A stretch of 64,000 nucleotides of DNA from Chrysomallon squamiferum (Eukaryota; Mollusca; Gastropoda; Neomphalida; Peltospiridae): assembly GCA_012295275.1 (NCBI GenBank), contig CM022665.1, forward strand, positions 21,462,650 through 21,526,649, given 5' to 3'. Below the pieces are notes generated by a model. That model was not told the DNA's origin, made no database searches, and worked only from the letters and a program-made list of their open reading frames with translations. Below are positions 36,081 to 49,199 of the stretch, piece after piece. How positions within the stretch are numbered: the first letter of the stretch is position 1; every line of letters begins with the position of its first letter. A program made the translations under genes and the position numbers.

Positions 36081-36942
36081 GTGTACTGGGTGTGTTGATT
36101 AGCAAACTGCAGGAATATACAAGACATAGGTTGGCTGCTCACTTGTTTGTGTCATGGGCAGGATTTGGGTAATTGAGCTATCTTAATTTATTAAACTTAT
36201 GACTTAGTTTCATGTTCTAATGTTATCAAAACTGAAGGTTGAAATAGAGGCATTGATTTTCTTTTTTAGTATTTGATATAAAAAAATTAAAAAAAATTAA
36301 AAAAATGTTTTCTTTAAACTCATTTGAAGCACAAGATTATAAGTATGTTACAAAAAAAATCGGTTCCAATATGCCAATATGCCAGATAGAGCATTAAGAA
36401 TCTAACAAAATGAGACCCCAAATTGCCAAATTTTTTAAATATCTTGGAAAATTGAAGGAGTTATGGCAATTTCAGACGCTGTACCAATTTGCATATATTT
36501 TTATAAAAAAAAATCATTCACCTACTAAGCCTACTTGGATGACTTTGTAAGGCAAATTTTAAACTTATTTCACAAGAATATTGGAGATGCTTATGATTAA
36601 TTACTTAATAGAAATTAAATTTTCGAAAGCAAGGATACATAGAAATGTTTACAGAACATCATCAAAAAAGATTTATGCTCAGAAATCTATTTATAGGCTA
36701 TCAGCAGGCCATTTTCTGATGGTCCTCTCCCCATCCGCTGCTACTAGAGAACAGTATTATCAGTGATATTGGAAAAGCTGAGATAGTAGAAAGTGTGTAA
36801 TTGTAACATTGTTACAGTATATTTTAAAAATTTTAGCTTTTCTCAGGATACACATTTATTGAATGAGAAAATGGTTTAGGTATTACAAACAAATAGAAAG
36901 ACTATTCTAACTAACAGTAAAAAGATAAACATTACACTGCAG

Positions 36943-37148
36943 GTAGTGCTGTGAGCTGTTTGAGAAGATTTACAACCATGTTTTTATGTTCTGCAACATC
37001 AACAATGTGTGCACCACAGCATCACAGAATGATTAAAGTTACTGTCAACACTGGAGCCAGTGTTGATGATGTTGGTGATGATGATGATGAATCCAGTGAA
37101 GGGTGAACAGACAGGCAGACATTAGCAGTTTGTGAATCTCCAGAGCCT
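36943..37148 (+). pseudogene. Collagen IV relic: NC1 domain, first C4 repeat
   Basis: After a 'ctgcag' acceptor, three overlapping frames together give SCLRRFTTM, then FMFCNINNVC and ASQND, then LSTLEPV, and finally LAVCESPEP before a 'gtaagt' donor. These match, in order, the signature blocks of the type IV collagen NC1 domain. Each change of frame marks an indel. The NC1 domain is the C-terminal assembly module of basement-membrane collagen. This copy cannot be translated. Confidence 0.75.
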
Positions 37149-37583
37149 GTAAGTCCTCCCTTGTACTCATTTTTATAACTCATTAAAATTTAATCATGAA
37201 TATTCATATTTGTATTTGATTTCCATTGTTTTAGATAGGTAACTGTGACTACTATATAATATTTTTAATATTTAGAAGTATTCAATATATAATCATTATT
37301 TGTTTGTGAATACATATTCCGTGTAAGATTTTTTATTATAATCATAAATTTGAATTTTTGTAATGTTTATTAATTTAATATTTATTGACAGGAATTAATT
37401 TTTAATTTTGAATTAACATTCAATATTTATTGATATGATTTAAATATTTATATTTACATATTATGCAATATGTTTTTAAATATGGTATTTAAAATTAAAA
37501 TATGGAGTTTGTTTTTTCACAAATATTAGTATTGTAATGTTTTAATTATTACTTCCCTTACTTTAAGATTTTTTTTCTCACAG

Positions 37584-37662
37584 GTTTTACTGTACACAGT
37601 CAGACATTGCTGAATCCAGAGTGTTCACTGGTCTGGTGTGGATTATGGACTGTTTTGCCATG
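37584..37662 (+). pseudogene. Collagen IV relic: NC1 domain, start of second C4 repeat
   Basis: After a 'ctcacag' acceptor the exon reads FTVHSQTLLNPEC, matching the HSQT..PxC start of the second NC1 repeat, then frame slips near a Trp-rich stretch. A 'gtaaat' donor ends it. It lies downstream of the first repeat, in correct order. Confidence 0.75.
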
Positions 37663-38527
37663 GTAAATTTGAAATAAGTTGGTTTACTGCTAAAAAGTTT
37701 TAATCATAAAGTTACGAAGGAAAAAAAACAACAAAAGACAACACAACCTAAAAACCTCTCCAGTTTTATAAATACTTTAATCCAAGGTTTAAATTAATTT
37801 CAAGTTGGAGAAACAAATCCGTTTCCCCATCAAAATATTTCCATGTTATTACTGAATTTGTTATTATTCTTAATATTTTAATTCTTTTTCTCATCTGTAG
37901 GAACTTAGAAGTTAGGCAAATGAATTTCTTCTCTTTTTTTTTTGTGGGGGGACATCCCTAGACACCCTCTTTGTCTTTTCAAAGATGTAACAGAAATGAT
38001 CTCTGGCTTCATTAATGGAAATGTTGGTGGATTTCATAGAAATGTTGTCATGGTGTTTTTAATTCTGCAGCAAAATTAATTATAGTTCCCTGCATTACCT
38101 CTCTTTCAGGGAATGATATTTCATTTAATCAGAAATTAAAGTTTTAATGTTTTAAATAAAAACAATTTAAGAAAATTTATTTTACTATAATTTTGCTACA
38201 ATGATATAAAAGCTTATGACTAAAAATCACGACTAAAAAATTACCTTGTAAAATTACTGAATACTTTCATTATGTTGTTTTAAAAACCATACAAATGCAA
38301 ACTTGACTTCAGTGAATGAACTGTTTTATATTCTTAAAAGAAAAACATTTAAGTATTTTAATTGATGCAGTATTTCTCTCTAGAAGCAAAATAAAAGAAA
38401 CTATCATATATTAATATTGTTATTAATATAATATTTTTTATTTTTTGTTATTATTTTTTTTTATTAAAAAATCTTGATGAAATTAATAAATTGTAAATTG
38501 TTTCAAGATTATTAATATCTTGTGCAG

Positions 38528-38600
38528 GTAGCTGTTCCATATCTGACAGGTACAATCTCCATGGTGACCAGTACACTCATACAGGTGAACTAAGAAAAAA
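38528..38600 (+). pseudogene. Collagen IV relic: possible last NC1 exon start
   Basis: After 'tgtgcag' the phase matches and reads GSC, the residues that begin the next NC1 exon, but the rest no longer resembles the family. Assigned mainly by position. Confidence 0.3.
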
Positions 38601-39159
38601 GGGAGGTAATTCATCAGGTCACATTGTGGCATGCGTCAAGAATCTGTGATATGAAACATTGGTTTTACACTTTTCATGCAGAATTCCAGGACATCATGTA
38701 CACTTGTTTACATGCTCCTTCCAAACAAAACTCTAGGCACATATGTCTCAGTCTTTCAACTGTTGAAAATTGAAGCAGAAAGAAACTTCAACGTGAAGCC
38801 ACAGATTATCCACACTTAATACATTTTTATTTTTATTAATATTAATTTCTTTTTTAATTTAATAATATAAATATTTACACAAAAATTCAGTAAATAAATG
38901 GGGCGTTATTTATGTATTTTTTTAATTATTATTTAAATTTTTGGCGACACGTTAATAAACATCCTTTTTTGGTTTTATTTGTAGAGTTCATAACAGAGAT
39001 GCTGCTGTGGTCCTGGTGGTTTGCACCCAGCATATTCAAAACAACAAACAGCAGCTTCAGTTCTGAGTGGTTACATTTTTGCTCATATTTTTAATGTTAA
39101 AAATACAAAACACAACAGAGGTTAGCGGCTCATTTGTTGTTATTACAGATTAGCAGTAC
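38601..39159. other. AT-rich spacer, nothing firmly recognised
   Basis: No domain recognised. A 60-residue frame at 38912-39094 looks like chance. Confidence 0.55.
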
Positions 39160-39410
39160 ACATAACAACAGCACACTGACAAAAGAATGCTGATAAAAGT
39201 GCTTATGTCTGTGTGTCCTTAATATATACAGATCTAAACAAAATAAGTGTGATTTTGATCCACATTTAATCCTGGCACAAAAGGAATCTATGATAGGTTT
39301 TGACAATATCGTGAACCACTGTCAAAACTTATTTGTGATCATGAAATTTAAAATAAAAGCATGGCTACAAAGGAATCCCCACATGACAGCACAGCCCTTT
39401 TAGAAAACAA
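39160..39410 (+). repeat. R4 repeat, direct copy
   Basis: Inverted match of 10305-10530 (see there). Contiguous with the FLYWCH-like fragment. Confidence 0.75.
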
Positions 39411-39423
39411 TTTACCATAAAGC

Positions 39424-39904
39424 TTGATAGAAGATTACTCCTCAACAAAAAGGGAGTTTACCTACCAGAAGGGTCAGTTGAATAAATCTGTGGATGGATT
39501 TATTTATCAATTTGTCAGAAGCTTAAGTAGCAGAAATGGTTTTTGGCGCAGTACTTCAAAAAAATGTCCAGATTGGATACAATTCAATGATAATCAAGTG
39601 ACAAATATAACAGTGCACAGTCATGTACTAAATGTGGCTGAAATTCAAGTGAAGCAGTGTCTTATCTACAATTCAACAGAGATCTACAATGTCTCAAGAT
39701 ACACTGTGACTTTTGACTCAGCAACAGCAAGCTGTTCTTTTACAACAAGCTGTTGCTCAACTTCTGAAATCCACTGAAAGACTGACTGAGAAGAAATGGA
39801 AGTTGGATGGTGAATCTGTGTCCAATCCAAGAACTGTCAGTGAAATCAACATTCCAGAAATGCTGAAAAAAAACTATGAGAGGAGACAAATTTCTGCTAC
39901 ATGA
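39424..39904 (+). mobile_element. FLYWCH-type zinc finger fragment of a MULE-like transposon
   Basis: The frame 39424-39777 has DGFIYQFVRSLSSRNGFWRS, then a Cys-Pro, then HSHVLNVAEI. This follows the FLYWCH pattern (D-G-x-x-Y, W-x-C, C, H-x-H), with the first Cys changed to Ser. The frame then shifts near 39713, where the next frame carries a PRTVSEINIPEMLKKNYERR segment, the sort of sequence that links FLYWCH fingers to MULE transposases. No transposase core is present. FLYWCH domains bind DNA and are often found in domesticated or active Mutator-like elements. This one is a relic. Confidence 0.55.
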
Positions 39905-40735
39905 TTCTGAAGTATTCTTCATCTTTGGAACTAATGTTTCTTAAATGATAATTAAAATAATAATAGTAATAATAAATATTTAATTGTTGGCACATTTTTG
40001 TTTTGCCTGCTTATGTCATTCCACCCATAACAACACACACCTCATAATTTTCTCAGAATTGTTTTTTTTTAAATATATTTTGTACTTGTTTATTTATGTA
40101 TTTCGTTGGGCTTTTGAATTTTTAAATTACTTTTATTAATTTTATTTATTGTTATTGTTATTTATTTTTTCATTTTTATTTTACTTTTATTTTTAAATTT
40201 ATTTAATTATTTTGTTTGTTGTTACAGTTATTAATATTTGTTTAAATTAAATAGAATTTATTTCAGATAAACTTTTTAAATGTTACTATTGAGGATCAGC
40301 TGTATCGGAGCAGTGCTGGAGAAAATAAAATTTCATGCTATCTCTGATCACATGAAAACAGGAAAACTTTCTCCACTGTTTTCGTTAATACAACAGCATT
40401 AACTGACTATTCATTACATGTAGATTTTTTTCAAGCACTGTATCTAAAAAGATTAATATGAAGCGAGTAAAAACATGATATGAACATAAATTCAGATGAG
40501 ACATTCAGATAAAAAGACGATTGTATTCTTTTTTTTTTAAATATTTATTTATTTTTTTTTTTGCTTTGAATATAGATAGATAAATAGATATACAGATATT
40601 ATTTATTTTTTATTATTACCTTTTAGGTATCATTTGTTTGTAGTTTCTTTTTAATTAATTTTTATGTTTTTTCTTTAAATTTATTATTATTATGATTTTT
40701 TTTAAATTCCTTCAAAATCAGTAATCTAAACAATC
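39905..40735. other. AT-rich spacer, nothing recognised
   Basis: T-rich low-complexity sequence only. Confidence 0.6.
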
Positions 40736-40737
40736 CA

Positions 40738-40860
40738 ATATCAGATCAGCCCAGGAGACAGCCTGCTACTCTGAGCTGATAAAAACAGTTGAAGAATTTT
40801 GTCTGAAATATTGAGTCAGATATGAGAAGTCAGCCATTGTCCAGAAAGTGAGTGAATTTG
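40738..40860 (+). other. Possible unrecognised relic exon
   Basis: A locally G+C-richer block reads, with one stop, ETACYSELIKTVEEFCLKY in one frame and ends near 'cagaaagtgagtg', a plausible donor. I do not recognise the family. Confidence 0.25.
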
Positions 40861-41449
40861 TTTGAGCATACCTTTAGATTTAGTAACTGTAGTACATATT
40901 AATGTTTTAAATGAAACATTTATACATTAAAAACAAGAAAGTGAATGTTACTTTGTAAATTTATATAGATCCATACTTCAAATTTGATTTATTCAAACTT
41001 GTGTTAAAGTCAGATGAACCCCTGTCAATACTTTAGATAACATTTAAATAACATTTTGCTTTTGTTTCCAATGAATGAAACGATTATCAATGATAAATCT
41101 TAATTTTTTAAGTAAACTATATATTTTTTAAACTATATTTGCTGACAAGAAAAATGCCAAATAATTAAGTCACAACCCATCTCATTTGAATCACATCTAA
41201 CCTTCATTTTACATGGCAAATTGTACAGTGCACATAAATATAGTTAATCAAACTGAATATTATTTTTATTTTAATCGCAACTTTTACATTTTTTATTTTC
41301 GTTCAGGGTCTTTTATTATGAACTTGGTTTGAGAATGAAAGGAAACATGTGAGAAGTAAACAGAAGATAAACATCTCCACAACAACTATGAAGAATTGAA
41401 TGCTAGGAGAATACTGAACGTACAAATCCACTAATCTTTATATGACAGT

Positions 41450-41665
41450 TACTGCAGTTTATTTACTTTGAATACACTTGCTTTTGACAACGGTCAATTT
41501 GGAATTTTTGGATTTTCCTGTACATTGTCCACAAAACCTACTGATCTAAATGGTAGCATAATAACAATAACAGATTCTATATAATATCCTCAATATACAG
41601 AGTCCACTTGATTATACTCTAAACTATTTATATTGTTAATTCCCCTTAGAAAAATATCACTGGTT
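41450..41665 (+). repeat. R1 dispersed repeat, end fragment
   Basis: It has the 'caacggtcaatttgga', 'ttttcctgtacattgtccac' and 'actgatctaaatggta' landmarks of the R1 far end. Confidence 0.75.
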
Positions 41666-41689
41666 TCTTATGACAAAGAATGAGATCGA

Positions 41690-42910
41690 GGAACAGTCAT
41701 GTTGACACATGTTTTAATTACATATTTTCATGGAAAATAAAATATATTAAAGCATTTGGTTTGCACTGCCTTGAGTTCACTCTAGTAAGATAGCCTCTTG
41801 TAAATGTGTGTTGTTCATTGTAGAAATCTTTAACAAGAAATAAAATTGTTTCGGCGGGAACAAAAGTTGCTGTTAGACATAATATAAATGACCCATCGAA
41901 ATGTATATCGATCAAATCAGAAGAAGTCTACATTAACATAATAGGTTATAAACATATACAGCAATGTATTCAAAGTAATAATAAAGGTAACTACTGTTTG
42001 TTGACTGGTAGAATTTTCTTGAACAATTTTATGATAAACTACCATGTTATACATGACGACTTTTGTAAGTTATTTCATTCAACAGTTTGGTAATTTTTAA
42101 AACCTATTTGTTTTCAGAATGATAACTTGTACAAAATATTGTTTTAGTGTTGTTCATTGTAGAAATATTTAAAAAGAAATAAAATAGTTTGAAAAAATAA
42201 AAATTTCCTTTTCAGTACAATGATATATTTGTATGTCATTTCCATTATCATCACCATCTTAATTACTATTATTATTATGATATGTACTTATTTATTTATT
42301 AAAATTATTATTATTAGTAGTAGTAGTAGTGTTTTACATTTCTGTATAAGATTTAACTTCCTTCGAACAACCTGGATTTGTTTTGCTGTTATCATATTTT
42401 ATTATTAAAGCTTTTGGTCTGCATTGCCATGTGTTCACTCTAGTAAAATCATTACTTGTAACTTTACGATGTACATAATTATAGAGTAATATAATTATCC
42501 GTTAACCACCGGCCCTCTTTAACAGCATACAAACATTTATAAGAAATGAATAGATTTACATGCAAGACCCCACAGTACAAAGCATTCATGACCCATTGAA
42601 ATGTATATCTCTCAAATCAGTAGAAGTCTACTTTAACATAATAGGTTATAAATATATACAGCAGTGTACTCAAAGCAATAATAAAGGTAACTACTGGTGT
42701 TCAGTCAAGTGTGTTGACTGGTAGAATTAATTCTTGAACAGTTTTATGATAAGCAACCACGTTATGCATAACACTATTACAACTTATTTCATTGAACAGT
42801 TTGGCCGTTTTTAAATCCTATTTATTTTCAGAATCATAAATTGTACAAAATATTATTTTAGTGTTGTTCATTGTAGAAATCTTTAACAAGAAATAAAATC
42901 GTTTGAATAA
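41690..42910 (+). repeat. Two consecutive R2 repeat copies
   Basis: Copies run about 41690-42190 and 42400-42910, separated by ATT/AGT microsatellite sequence. The second contains the block identical to part of 6480-6610. Confidence 0.75.
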
Positions 42911-43600
42911 AATAAAAATGTGTTCAGTAGAATTATATATTTGTATCATTTCCATCATCATCACCATCATAATTATTGTTGTTGTTGTTATTATTATTCT
43001 GAATTGCGCTCATATTAAGATCAGATAACTACATAAAATCAGCTCAGAAATACCAGTGTTCAGTAGAAAATGATCTTTGGGCCCCACCCCTCAAGCTACG
43101 CCCTGTGCACGTGCGATACTTGATACACCTTACATACATTATTGAGTATTATTGGTGTGTATGTGTGTATGAGTATATATGCATGTATGTACATGTGCAT
43201 GTGTGTATATGTATGAATGTTTGCATGTTTATGTATTTGTGTGTGTATGTATGTATATATGTACGTATGTCTGTGTATGAATGCATGTACATATGTATGT
43301 ACCGACGTATGTATGTGTATAGGCCTATGTATGTGCATTTGTATGTATGAATGTGTGTACGTATGTGTGTATGTGCATGCATGTATGTATGTATGTATAT
43401 ATTTAATATTCTATATTACATAACCAAGCCAGATAACTTTATGTTTGTTTGTTTGTTAAGATCAGATAACTTTTCAATCGAGTTTAATAGACAGTGCTCC
43501 GTGAACCCCGCCCCTGAAGCTACGCCCTGGGCACGTGCGATATTTGATGTACCTTCTTTGTTAAATAAGTAAAAAGAAAAAAGAAAACATTAAGAAAAAT
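42911..43600 (+). repeat. Repeat with (TGTA)n tract and paired 'ctacgccctg' segments
   Basis: Two G+C-rich segments, at 43079-43130 and 43497-43555, share 'ccnccccctnaagctacgccctg' and then 'gcacgtgcgat', and lie either side of a long TGTA/TGTG tract. R3-like 'aaccaagccagataacttt' lies between (43420). This looks like two ends of one repeat or a duplicated end. No gene. Confidence 0.6.
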
Positions 43601-43799
43601 AAGTCTGTAAGCGGTATTAGTCTATAACTTAGAACATTTAGAAATGTTACTAATGTGATTGAGAGCATAAGTATATCTTACTCTGTATTTAAGAAAAAGA
43701 AAAAAGAAATAGAAAATATAAATAAATAAATAATGTTTGAGGCTAAGTTATAAGACTTTTCTCATTTTTTAATTTATTTGTTTCTTCTTCTTTTTATAA

Positions 43800-45145
43800 G
43801 AAACCTGTGATATTTTTCTACGGGGCGGTAACAAAAGCTTCTGTTAGACACAATATAAACGGTTTACAGTTTTGCAAGTCTCCTCTGTGTTTTCAGAATA
43901 TCGTCAATAATCTGTTTTTGGAATTGTGCCACCATTTAGATCAGTTTTATTCGTGTCAAAGTTGGTTTTATGGACAATGTACAGGAAAATCGAAAAATTC
44001 CAAATCAACCGCAGTTTAACAGCAAACGTATTCAAACAAATTAAATTGCAGTAACTGTAATATAAATGAAGATTAGTGTTATTCTTACTGTAATAAAAGT
44101 AATATATTTTAATATTATTATATTTTATGCGTGGCAAATTAGTCCACTGAGTATTATGTACATGAAAATATTACAAATATTTATATTTGTTTATCAGAAA
44201 ATCTTTCTAGATTTATGAAACGAGAGTTAAAGTAATAAAAATGGAATTATAATAACAACATCTAGAAAATGTTTATTCAAGTATGAGTTTGTCTTATTAA
44301 GGCTTAAGAAAGTTCACCATGTAAACAATATACCTAGTTGTAGTACTATTAATATTTAGTTAACTAGGATATAAATAAATAAAATGAAGTGAAATGAAAT
44401 GAAATAAAATAAAATAAAATGAGATTTTTCCGTATCAGTGGTTCAATGGAAAGTCGCCATGTTTATGACACTTTGTACAGGTAATTTGAGTCACGTGATC
44501 GTTACCACGCAGAGAAAACCTACATATGTTTTGTTTTCTCTTTTTAACATATTGATGTGTTTGAGTCGTTCTTTACAGAAATAATTTGATTAGGAATTTC
44601 GGTAAGTTGATAAACATCTTAATAACAGTTTTCTATATCCAGTAATCAGATATTTATGTCTGTAAATACGCTGATTTTTTCAAACAGATTCTAACATTAC
44701 TTCCTCTTTGTAAATTTTATATCAAATATTGAAGTGGTTTTATTCGATTCAAACACTCCAGTAAAAGGAACATGGACCTTACATTTAGTTAAATAGCTTA
44801 TTAACATGACAGTTTATGAGATAATGATTACGTTTTAACCTGTTTTACCACATTCAGATAACAGAAAAAACGCCCTTCTTTTGTATTTGTTACGAGCGAC
44901 AACGAAAAGGTCACAAATATTGACCCGTTTGTGTCGCCCATTCTTGAATATCGTTCTCAGTAACAGTTAAAAGTTAAAGACAACGTGCTAAAACAAATAT
45001 TTAAAATTAGTAGTTTTATGTTGCTGTATATTATAAAATATTTCCTTCTTTCAGTTTCTATTTTTGGTTGTTGTTTTTTTGTTATGAAACTGAAACTTGT
45101 GTGAACGAAAATATTTCCGGGAACGTTCGAGAACTGTGCACATAA
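43800..45145 (-). repeat. R1 dispersed repeat, nearly full copy, reverse orientation
   Basis: It runs from the far end ('gcggtaacaaaagcttctgt') to the near end ('gaacgttcgagaac'), about 1.34 kb, and gives the best view of the full unit outside the arrays. A similar copy precedes the relic at 1.5 kb. Confidence 0.75.
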
Positions 45146-46486
45146 TTATTTACTATTAAATATGGAGATTAAATTGTATTTGATTTACATATTTACTGAT
45201 CTTTTGTTATTATTATTATTTGTTGTTTTCTTTGTTAACTCTGGCTGCTTGTCAAGGTAATTGTTAATTAATAAATATAAAGAAACAAGTGGTTTTATTA
45301 GTGTTAATGTTTTGATGTTGTTATTATTTTGTTATTGTTGTTATTATTAATAATAGTTTATTTATGTTTGTTTTTCATTATACCATGGTACATCAGATAA
45401 GTTATTAACATCAAAAGCTGATAATATTAAAATATATATCGATCAAACTAAGGTCAAATTGCGTGTTCTTCGACAATTTTGTTGGTGAGTTATGATGTTC
45501 AATATATTTAAGATTCTTGTACAGTTTCACTTTAGCTTGTCTGTGGCTTGGTTCACTTCTCAGGAATAAACCAAGTATAATTATAAATCCGCCTAGTTTA
45601 TTAAAGAAAAAGAAACAAGAAATGAGGAGAGAAAGAAAAGAATTAAAAAAAGAAAACTAAAAGGGTGAAAAGAAAATGAAGGGAAAAAGAAACAAAATCA
45701 GAGGAGGAAAATACTGCCGGACACAGTATTATTTCAAGGGGGGCCACTACCCCTAGAATAGACGAAATCCAGTGCCTTAACTGCCTACAGTGGTACTAGC
45801 TAGATTTGAATAAACATTAGTAGTTCTGGTAAAGGTAAATTTGTTAGTTTAATGATTTCTCAACTGTGATGAAAGAACACAACATTTTGTTTGATGTTTA
45901 AATTGGTAGACTGGATGTTATCAGATCAAACTTTGGTAAAGTTCATGCTCTCAACAGATAACTTGTATAGCACATGTTACTTTATTTCTTGAGGTCATCA
46001 ATCAATATAGAATCATTTTGTCTACAAATTTAATACATTCCAGTGTTTTATTAATAATTAGACTAAAATTAAATTGTATTTAAATTTAGAAACTGCTTAA
46101 ATTGACTGAGTGAAAGACAGTCAGAAAGAATGAAGAGAAACTTTAATCTATTTATAGAACAATCTCGTACGTAACACAGAGATTTTTCTTATATTAACCT
46201 GTTACTTTAGTTTTATGTCTGATAACATCGCAGTTTATTTATCTGTATCTGGGATAATACGCATTAAATGTAAATGAGCAGTGAAATCATGAACACGTAG
46301 ATTTTAAGAAGTATTAATTTCTTATTGGTGTTTTAGAACAAAAAATCTTGTCTTCAGATCACGAGATCAATCATCAATATATTAATGCATTTCAGAAAAT
46401 TACTGAAAAATACATCACATATTTCTAACGTAAAATCATAACAGTGATGTTAATTTCAAAATGTTTGTTTTGATTTCATCTTACAA
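45146..46486. other. Spacer upstream of IAP locus 5
   Basis: A short stretch at 45380-45420 ('ccatggtacatcagataa') matches 1462-1490, which stands before the micro-exons of locus 1, so the duplicated unit includes this flank. No promoter element or first exon could be picked out. Confidence 0.5.
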
Positions 46487-46546
46487 AACTTACAGAGTTA
46501 AGTGACAAGCAGGTGAACATGATAAAGAGGACAAGTTTATAATCAG
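46487..46546 (+). pseudogene. IAP locus 5: micro-exon A1, broken
   Basis: Sixty nt aligned to exon A2, but the acceptor AG is changed ('cttacaa') and the frame has TAA near its end. Probably skipped. A poly-T run follows at 46644-46680. Confidence 0.6.
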
Positions 46547-46641
46547 GTTCTTTTACACCTTCTTGAACGTAACTTATAAAGTCACTGTCGTATATTTAAT
46601 CTATTGAACTTTTGTTTGGTAAACAACACTTTCGGGTTTTT

Positions 46642-46684
<43 letters not shown>

Positions 46685-47112
46685 AATACCTGTGAAGCAA
46701 AGAAATATTTGCCTGTACATCCAGTTATTTAGTATGGCAATATTATATTGATATATCGTAATTTCAGTAGCTGACAGGACCCTACCCTGATTTTACCTGA
46801 CTCATACCTTTCAATAAATATACGAACATCAACATCTTTTATTTATTTTAATTAGTGAATGTTTGTCAGTGATTTCGAGTTATTGCAAGCCAGACAAATG
46901 TCTCCTTCATTTCCTGGTTTCAAAAATTATCCCAAATGATACCATGGGAATTTTGTTAATGTCCTGATTTCGTTTTCAAATTGTTTATCTCTCTGTGGCT
47001 TTGTTCATTTTTATAATCTGAATGACTACTACATGAATATAATAGGTGAAAAACAATTATTTTCTTATAAACGTAAACTCATGTTAATTTTACACATCTT
47101 CTGAAATTACAG

Positions 47113-47193
47113 GTTTAACCTATGAACGAATGGAAATCATGCTACACAAAAATTGTCCAACATCAAATGAAGTTGAAAACAGCACAATAAAAG
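47113..47193 (+). CDS. IAP locus 5: micro-exon B1
   Basis: Eighty-one nt, phase 1 at both ends, between 'attacag' and 'gtatgt'. It encodes about 27 residues: LTYERMEIMLHKNCPTSN and a Thr-Ile-Lys end. No known domain. It is open and could be skipped or included without changing frame. Assigned to the IAP gene by phase and position, not by transcript evidence. Confidence 0.55.
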
Positions 47194-47825
47194 GTATGTA
47201 CAATTTAATTTGTTTTTTAATAATTTTGTAAAAATTTTTAATTTTGGAAAGATGACGAAAGAACACAGAAAGTTGTAAAAAAAATTATATTATTACATGA
47301 TTAAACCTTATTAGTTTAGTGTCATACTTTATGTAACACGTCACTCTCGTTTTATTAAAACGTAATTTGCATAGTCACCCTCCTTAATAATGTTTGACTG
47401 GAGGAGATTCTTAATGTTCTAGTTGTTTTTTTCTTTCTAATTTTTATTTATATTTATTTATTTATTTATTTATTATTAAAAGGAGCACCATTTAATATAT
47501 CCGTGAACTCTGTTTCTGATAAATATATTTCCAGAATACGGAGAAACGCTTTATAATTTTGTATCGCAATTGAAACACGTACTCATCTGACGAAAACTCT
47601 CTATGTTCTATCTCGAATTCGTCTGTGGATGCTTAGAAGAATTCATCCTTACAACTCGTTATTTCGATTCTAGATTGGCGAGATAAATCATGAATATTTT
47701 TGATCCATTTAAATAAAATTACTGAAAACTGCATCACCTATTTCTAATGTAAAATCATAACAGTGTGACGAGCCACACTGCACTGATGTTCATTTTAAAA
47801 TGTTTGTTTTAATTTCATCTTACAG

Positions 47826-47885
47826 AAGTTACAGAGCTAAGTGATAAGCAGATGAACACGACAGAGAAGAACTTTCAGTCATCAG
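47826..47885 (+). CDS. IAP locus 5: micro-exon A2
   Basis: Sixty nt, phase 1 at both ends, after 'cttacag' and before 'gtactt'. Encodes VTELSDKQMNTTEKNFQSS. Polar, unstructured-looking, no known domain. Confidence 0.55.
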
Positions 47886-48416
47886 GTACTTTTACACCTT
47901 CTTGAATGTAACTTATAAAGTCACTGTCATATAGTTAATATTCTGTACTTTTGTTTGGTAAACTATGTTTTTCTTTTTTCTTTTTTTTAATCAATACCTG
48001 TGAAGCAAAGAAAAAATTGCCTATGCATACAATTATTTAGTATGGCAATATTATATTGATATATCGTAATTTTAGTAGTTGACAGGACCCTACCCTGATT
48101 TTACCTCACTCATACTTTACAGTGAATGTACTAGCATCAACATCTGTTATTTATTTTAATTAGAGAATGTTTGTCATTGATTTCGAGTTATTGCAAGTCA
48201 GACAAATGCCTTCTTTATTTCCTGGTTTTAAAAATTATCCCAAAAGAAAAGCGTGGAGTTTCATTAATGTCCTGGTTTCGTTTTCAAATAGTTTGTCTGT
48301 GACTTTGTGCATTTGTATAAACTGAATGAGTACTACATGAATATAATAGGTGAAAAACAATTATTTTCTTATAAACATAAACTGATTTTAATTTTACACA
48401 TTTTCCGAAATTACAG

Positions 48417-48497
48417 GTTTAACCAATGAACTAACGGAAATCATGGAACAGAAATCTTGTTCAACATTAAATACAGTTAAACGCATCACAATAAAAG
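48417..48497 (+). CDS. IAP locus 5: micro-exon B2
   Basis: Eighty-one nt, phase 1-1, open. It differs from B1 at many codons but keeps length, phase and the LT.E...IM core followed by a single Cys. Confidence 0.55.
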
Positions 48498-49142
48498 GTA
48501 TGTACAATTTAATTATTATTATTTTTATTTTGATAATTTTGTAAATTTAATAATTTTGGAAAGATGATGAAAGAACACAGAAAGTTGTAATTTTTTTTTA
48601 TATTATTACATGATTAAACCTTCTTAGTTTAGTGTCATACTTTATGTAACACGTCACTCTCGTTTTACTAAAACGTAATTTGCATAGTCACCCTCCGTAA
48701 TGTCTGACTTGAGGGGATTCGTAAAGTTATTTATTATTTTTTTTTCTCATCTTTATTTTTATTTATTAATTTATTAATTTATTTGTTTGTTTATTATTGT
48801 TATTATTAAAATAAGCACCATTTAATATATCCGTAAGCTCTGTTTCTGACACTTATTTGCAGATACGAAGAAACGCTTTTTGCATTTCTGTTGTAAGTGA
48901 AACGCGTACTCATCTCAGGAAAACGCTGAAATTTCTGTTTCTATGTCATTTGTGGATGCTTAGAAGAATTCATCCTTACAACTCGTTATTTCGATTCTAG
49001 ACTGCCGAGATAAATCATGAATATAATTGATCCTTCTAAACAAAATTACTGAAAACTGCATCACCTATTTCTAATGTAAAATCATAACAGTGTGACGAGC
49101 CACACTTCATTTTAAAATGTTTGTTTTAATTTTATCTTACAG

Positions 49143-49199
49143 AAGTTACAGAGCTAAGTGATAAGCAGAAGATGATAAAGAGGAACATTCAGCCTTTAG
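49143..49199 (+). CDS. IAP locus 5: micro-exon A3
   Basis: Fifty-seven nt, one codon shorter than A2, still phase 1-1 and open, with intact 'cttacag' and 'gtactt' borders. Confidence 0.55.
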
